Shown here: piece by piece, positions 60,022 to 64,000 of the stretch | Layout of the letters: every line of letters begins with the position of its first letter | Position numbering within the stretch: position 1 is the first letter of the stretch | Assembly (NCBI RefSeq): GCF_009734425.1 | Contig: NZ_CP046455.1 | Coordinates: 1,364,001-1,428,000 of the forward strand | Origin: Corynebacterium occultum | GTDB taxonomy: Bacteria > Actinomycetota > Actinomycetes > Mycobacteriales > Mycobacteriaceae | Length of the DNA stretch: 64,000 nt | Reading direction: 5' to 3' | Program-made: the position numbers and the translations under genes | Notes under the pieces: generated by a model | What the model saw: the letters and a program-made list of their open reading frames with translations, nothing else | Databases searched by the model: none | What the model was told of the DNA's origin: nothing

Positions 60022-60035
60022 GCTTATCGACGCCC
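60022..60035 (+). repeat. GCTTATCGAC motif, copy 8
   Basis: Intergenic 14-base copy GCTTATCGACGCCC, 5 bp after the Trm112 stop and upstream of tyrS, closely resembling copy 1. Confidence 0.7.
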
Positions 60036-60111
60036 ACCCCTCCCCGGGGATGCGGTGAAGATCCACATTTCCCTCGAAGACCCCATCATTCCCATAAGGA
60101 ACATCCCCACC

Positions 60112-61377
60112 ATGAACATCATTGAAGAACTCCAGTGGCGCGGCCTGATCAACCAGTCCACCGACCTCGAAGCACTACGCAAGGCCACCGAGGAAGGAAC
60201 GATCACCCTCTACTGCGGTTTTGACCCGACCGGCCCCTCCCTCCACGCCGGCCACCTGGTTCCGCTGCTGATGCTGGCCCGTTTCCAGCAGGCTGGCCAC
60301 CGGCCCCTGGTTCTGGCGGGTGGCGCCACCGGCATGATCGGTGATCCCCGTGATGTCGGGGAGCGCAGCATGAATGACGCCGACACCGTGAAGGACTGGG
60401 CTGGCCGTATCTCCGGGCAGCTGCAGCGCTTCGTTTCCTTCAAGGGTGAGAACTCCGCCGAACTGGTCAACAACAATGACTGGACCAAGGATCTCTCGGT
60501 GATCACCTTCCTGCGTGACATCGGCAAGCACTTCCCCCTGAACACCATGCTCGGCCGTGACACCGTCAAACGTCGCCTCGAGAATGACGGCATCTCCTAC
60601 ACCGAGTTCTCCTACATGCTGCTGCAGGCCAACGATTATGTGCAGCTGCACGACAACTACAACTGCGTGCTGCAGGTCGGCGGGGGTGACCAGTGGGGCA
60701 ACCTGGTTGCCGGTGTCGACCTGGTCCGTCGCGTCCGTGGTGAATCCGTCCACGCGCTGACCGTTCCGCTGGTCACTGACTCCGAGGGCAAGAAGTTCGG
60801 CAAGTCCACCGGTGGGGGCAGCCTCTGGCTGGATCCTGAGATGACCAGCCCGTACACCTGGTACCAGTACTTCATCAACACCGGTGATGCCGATGTCATC
60901 CGTTACCTGCGCTGGTTCACCTTCCTTTCCCGCGAAGAACTCGCCGAGCTGGAGGTCGAGGTCGCCGAGCGTCCCTTCAAGCGGGAGGCCCAGAAGCGAC
61001 TGGCCCGCGAGATGACCAACCTGGTTCATGGTGAAGATGCCACCCAGGCAGTTGAACTCGCCTCCCAGGCACTCTTCGGTCGGGCCGAGCTGGCAGACCT
61101 GGATGAAGCGACCCTGGCTTCCGCTGTTTCCGAGACTGAGATCGTCGAGCTCAACAGCGGCGATGAGCGCAGCATCGTTGACCTGCTGGTGGCTGCTGGG
61201 CTGAGCAAGTCCAAGGGTGAGGCACGCCGCGCCGTTAAGGAAGGTGGCGCCTACGTCAATAACGCCCGCATTGAGGATGAGTCCTGGGAGCCGGCGGCAT
61301 CAGACCTTCTGCATGACAAGTGGCTGGTGCTGCGCCGAGGCAAGAAGAACTTCGCCGGCGTGAAGGTTAACGGCTGA
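60112..61377 (+). CDS. tyrS: Tyrosyl-tRNA synthetase
   Basis: This 421-residue class I synthetase charges tRNA-Tyr. It has the HIGH-type motif [10 protein letters not shown], the KMSKS-type loop KKFGKSTG, the tyrosine pocket QANDYVQL and [10 protein letters not shown], and a C-terminal S4 RNA-binding domain ([22 protein letters not shown]). The start at ATG 60112 fits the family N terminus and ATAAGGA lies upstream. No T-box leader is evident. A large hairpin follows at 61482. Confidence 0.97.
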   Translation: MNIIEELQWRGLINQSTDLEALRKATEEGTITLYCGFDPTGPSLHAGHLVPLLMLARFQQAGHRPLVLAGGATGMIGDPRDVGERSMNDADTVKDWAGRISGQLQRFVSFKGENSAELVNNNDWTKDLSVITFLRDIGKHFPLNTMLGRDTVKRRLENDGISYTEFSYMLLQANDYVQLHDNYNCVLQVGGGDQWGNLVAGVDLVRRVRGESVHALTVPLVTDSEGKKFGKSTGGGSLWLDPEMTSPYTWYQYFINTGDADVIRYLRWFTFLSREELAELEVEVAERPFKREAQKRLAREMTNLVHGEDATQAVELASQALFGRAELADLDEATLASAVSETEIVELNSGDERSIVDLLVAAGLSKSKGEARRAVKEGGAYVNNARIEDESWEPAASDLLHDKWLVLRRGKKNFAGVKVNG

Positions 61378-61481
61378 AAGAGCTGTCTCCCGAGCTATCT
61401 CCCAGAAATTAAAGACAAATAGGGAAGTGGCTCCACTGAAATGAAGCTCTTTTAAACGCTGGAGTTTGTGCCCATCCCGGC

Positions 61482-61521
61482 ATTAATCCCCCGGACACCA
61501 CCAGGTGTTCGGGGGATTAAT
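61482..61521 (+). terminator. Large hairpin between tyrS and rrn
   Basis: An 18-bp stem with one mismatch (ATTAATCCCCCGGACACC against GGTGTTCGGGGGATTAAT) and a short loop. It is not followed by a T run, but its place between tyrS and the rRNA promoter fits a transcription barrier. Confidence 0.65.
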
Positions 61522-61624
61522 GCTTTGACCTGGTGATTTGTGGGAAATCGGGAAGGTATGTAGATTAATGCCCTGTCGCCGCAACGAGGTGTTACACCGA
61601 GTTGAAGCGAAGATGAACCCGAAG

Positions 61625-61654
61625 TTGACATTCTCTGAATGTCGGGAGTAGGGT
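61625..61654 (+). promoter_or_regulatory. rRNA operon promoter
   Basis: TTGACA (61625-61630) and TAGGGT (61649-61654) are spaced 18 bp apart, a near-consensus strong promoter about 420 bp before 16S. Confidence 0.7.
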
Positions 61655-61713
61655 TGCAATTCAGCCGCAGAAACACCTGCCCCATGATAATGGGTGTGAG
61701 TGCTGTGTGTGAA

Positions 61714-61736
61714 TGTTGTGTGAGAACTCAATAGTG
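61714..61736 (+). promoter_or_regulatory. rrn leader BoxA-like antitermination element
   Basis: It contains GAGAACTCAATAGTG, the element found in actinobacterial rRNA leaders next to BoxA. A near-identical copy lies in the 16S-23S spacer at 63857. The 330 bp from here to 16S hold only leader sequence and probable processing stems. Confidence 0.65.
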
Positions 61737-62071
61737 TGCCATTTTATTTTTTGTTTGTCGTGGCCTGCCTGCATCCGGTTTGGGTGTGGTGGGTCGGGTC
61801 ATACCGGGTGTGAGAGATCGTTGCTTGCACTGTAAATCATGGGCCGCATCTTTCGGGGTGGGGTCAGTCGGTATGGTTGACTAAGTTTTTATGTCGGATC
61901 CCCGTTTGTTTTTCCCCGTCAGGGAAGGGGGGGTCTGATGGTTGATCAGTAATTTTTTGGATGAATTGCCAGTGGCCTGTTCCTCTTTCTGGGGGGTGGG
62001 TCGTGGTTTGTTTGTCAGGTTGTCGGGCTTTTCAGTCTGATTGATCGGCGTCCTTCGGGGTGTTGGTTGTC

Positions 62072-63948
<1,877 letters not shown>

Positions 63949-64000
63949 TGTGTGTTTTTTAAGGGCACACGGTGGATGCCTTGGCATACTGAGCCGATGA
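63949..64000 (+). rRNA. rrl: 23S ribosomal RNA, 5' end only
   Basis: The window ends inside the 5' end of 23S, recognised from GGGCACACGGTGGATGCC and CTTGGCATACTGAGCCGATGA-like sequence. The exact start is approximate. Confidence 0.9.

Overview
The window is chromosomal DNA of a Corynebacterium-type actinobacterium. The evidence is GC-rich coding sequence, two actinobacterial landmarks (a WhiB regulator and a HelD/HelR-type RNA polymerase helicase), and core gene order that fits this genus as I remember it (rpsA-coaE, uvrB, uvrA, infC-rpmI-rplT, pheST, argCJBDFRGH, tyrS, rrn). Many genes also have a TANNNT -10 element only 6-8 nt before the start codon, which is the signature of leaderless mRNAs. 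I cannot name the species.

Layout. 1-29 kb is mostly core: a truncated methyltransferase start, rpsA, coaE, a nitrobindin-like protein, lipoproteins, corA, uvrB, two universal stress proteins, an intracellular GH13 enzyme, the HelD-like ATPase, uvrA, and the infC-rpmI-rplT operon. infC starts with a rare ATC codon behind a terminator-containing leader. 29-33 kb is a looser accessory stretch: whiB, a run of 16 G, a 26-bp inverted repeat, gene fragments including one interrupted by an amber codon, and two paralogous TM2 proteins with Q/Y/G-rich N termini. 33-37.8 kb holds a TrmH-type RNA methyltransferase and pheST.

37.8-50.7 kb is a glycan island between pheT and argC. It begins with a decayed IS110-family transposase and an AT-rich control region. 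It then carries a one-strand, tightly overlapping gene set: Wzz/BY-kinase, LMW tyrosine phosphatase with a membrane tail, CapD/PglF-like dehydratase, ATP-grasp ligase, sugar-phosphate transferase fused to a GNAT-like domain, ACC-deaminase-like PLP enzyme, Wzx-like flippase, GT4 glycosyltransferase, an unannotated 59-codon ORF, a PglE-like aminotransferase and a DUF218 protein. Together these look like synthesis, N-acylation and membrane loading of a bacillosamine-like 4-amino sugar, possibly decorated with an amino acid. No Wzy polymerase is visible.

50.8-59.6 kb is the complete arginine operon argCJBDFRGH with its own repressor. 59.8-64 kb has a Trm112-family protein, tyrS, and the start of an rRNA operon (promoter, BoxA-like element, 16S, spacer without tRNA, first bases of 23S).

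The most unexpected signal is an exact 10-mer, GCTTATCGAC, found eight times on both strands, inside and outside genes and in several reading frames. It is absent from 26.6 to 59.4 kb, a gap that contains the glycan island.
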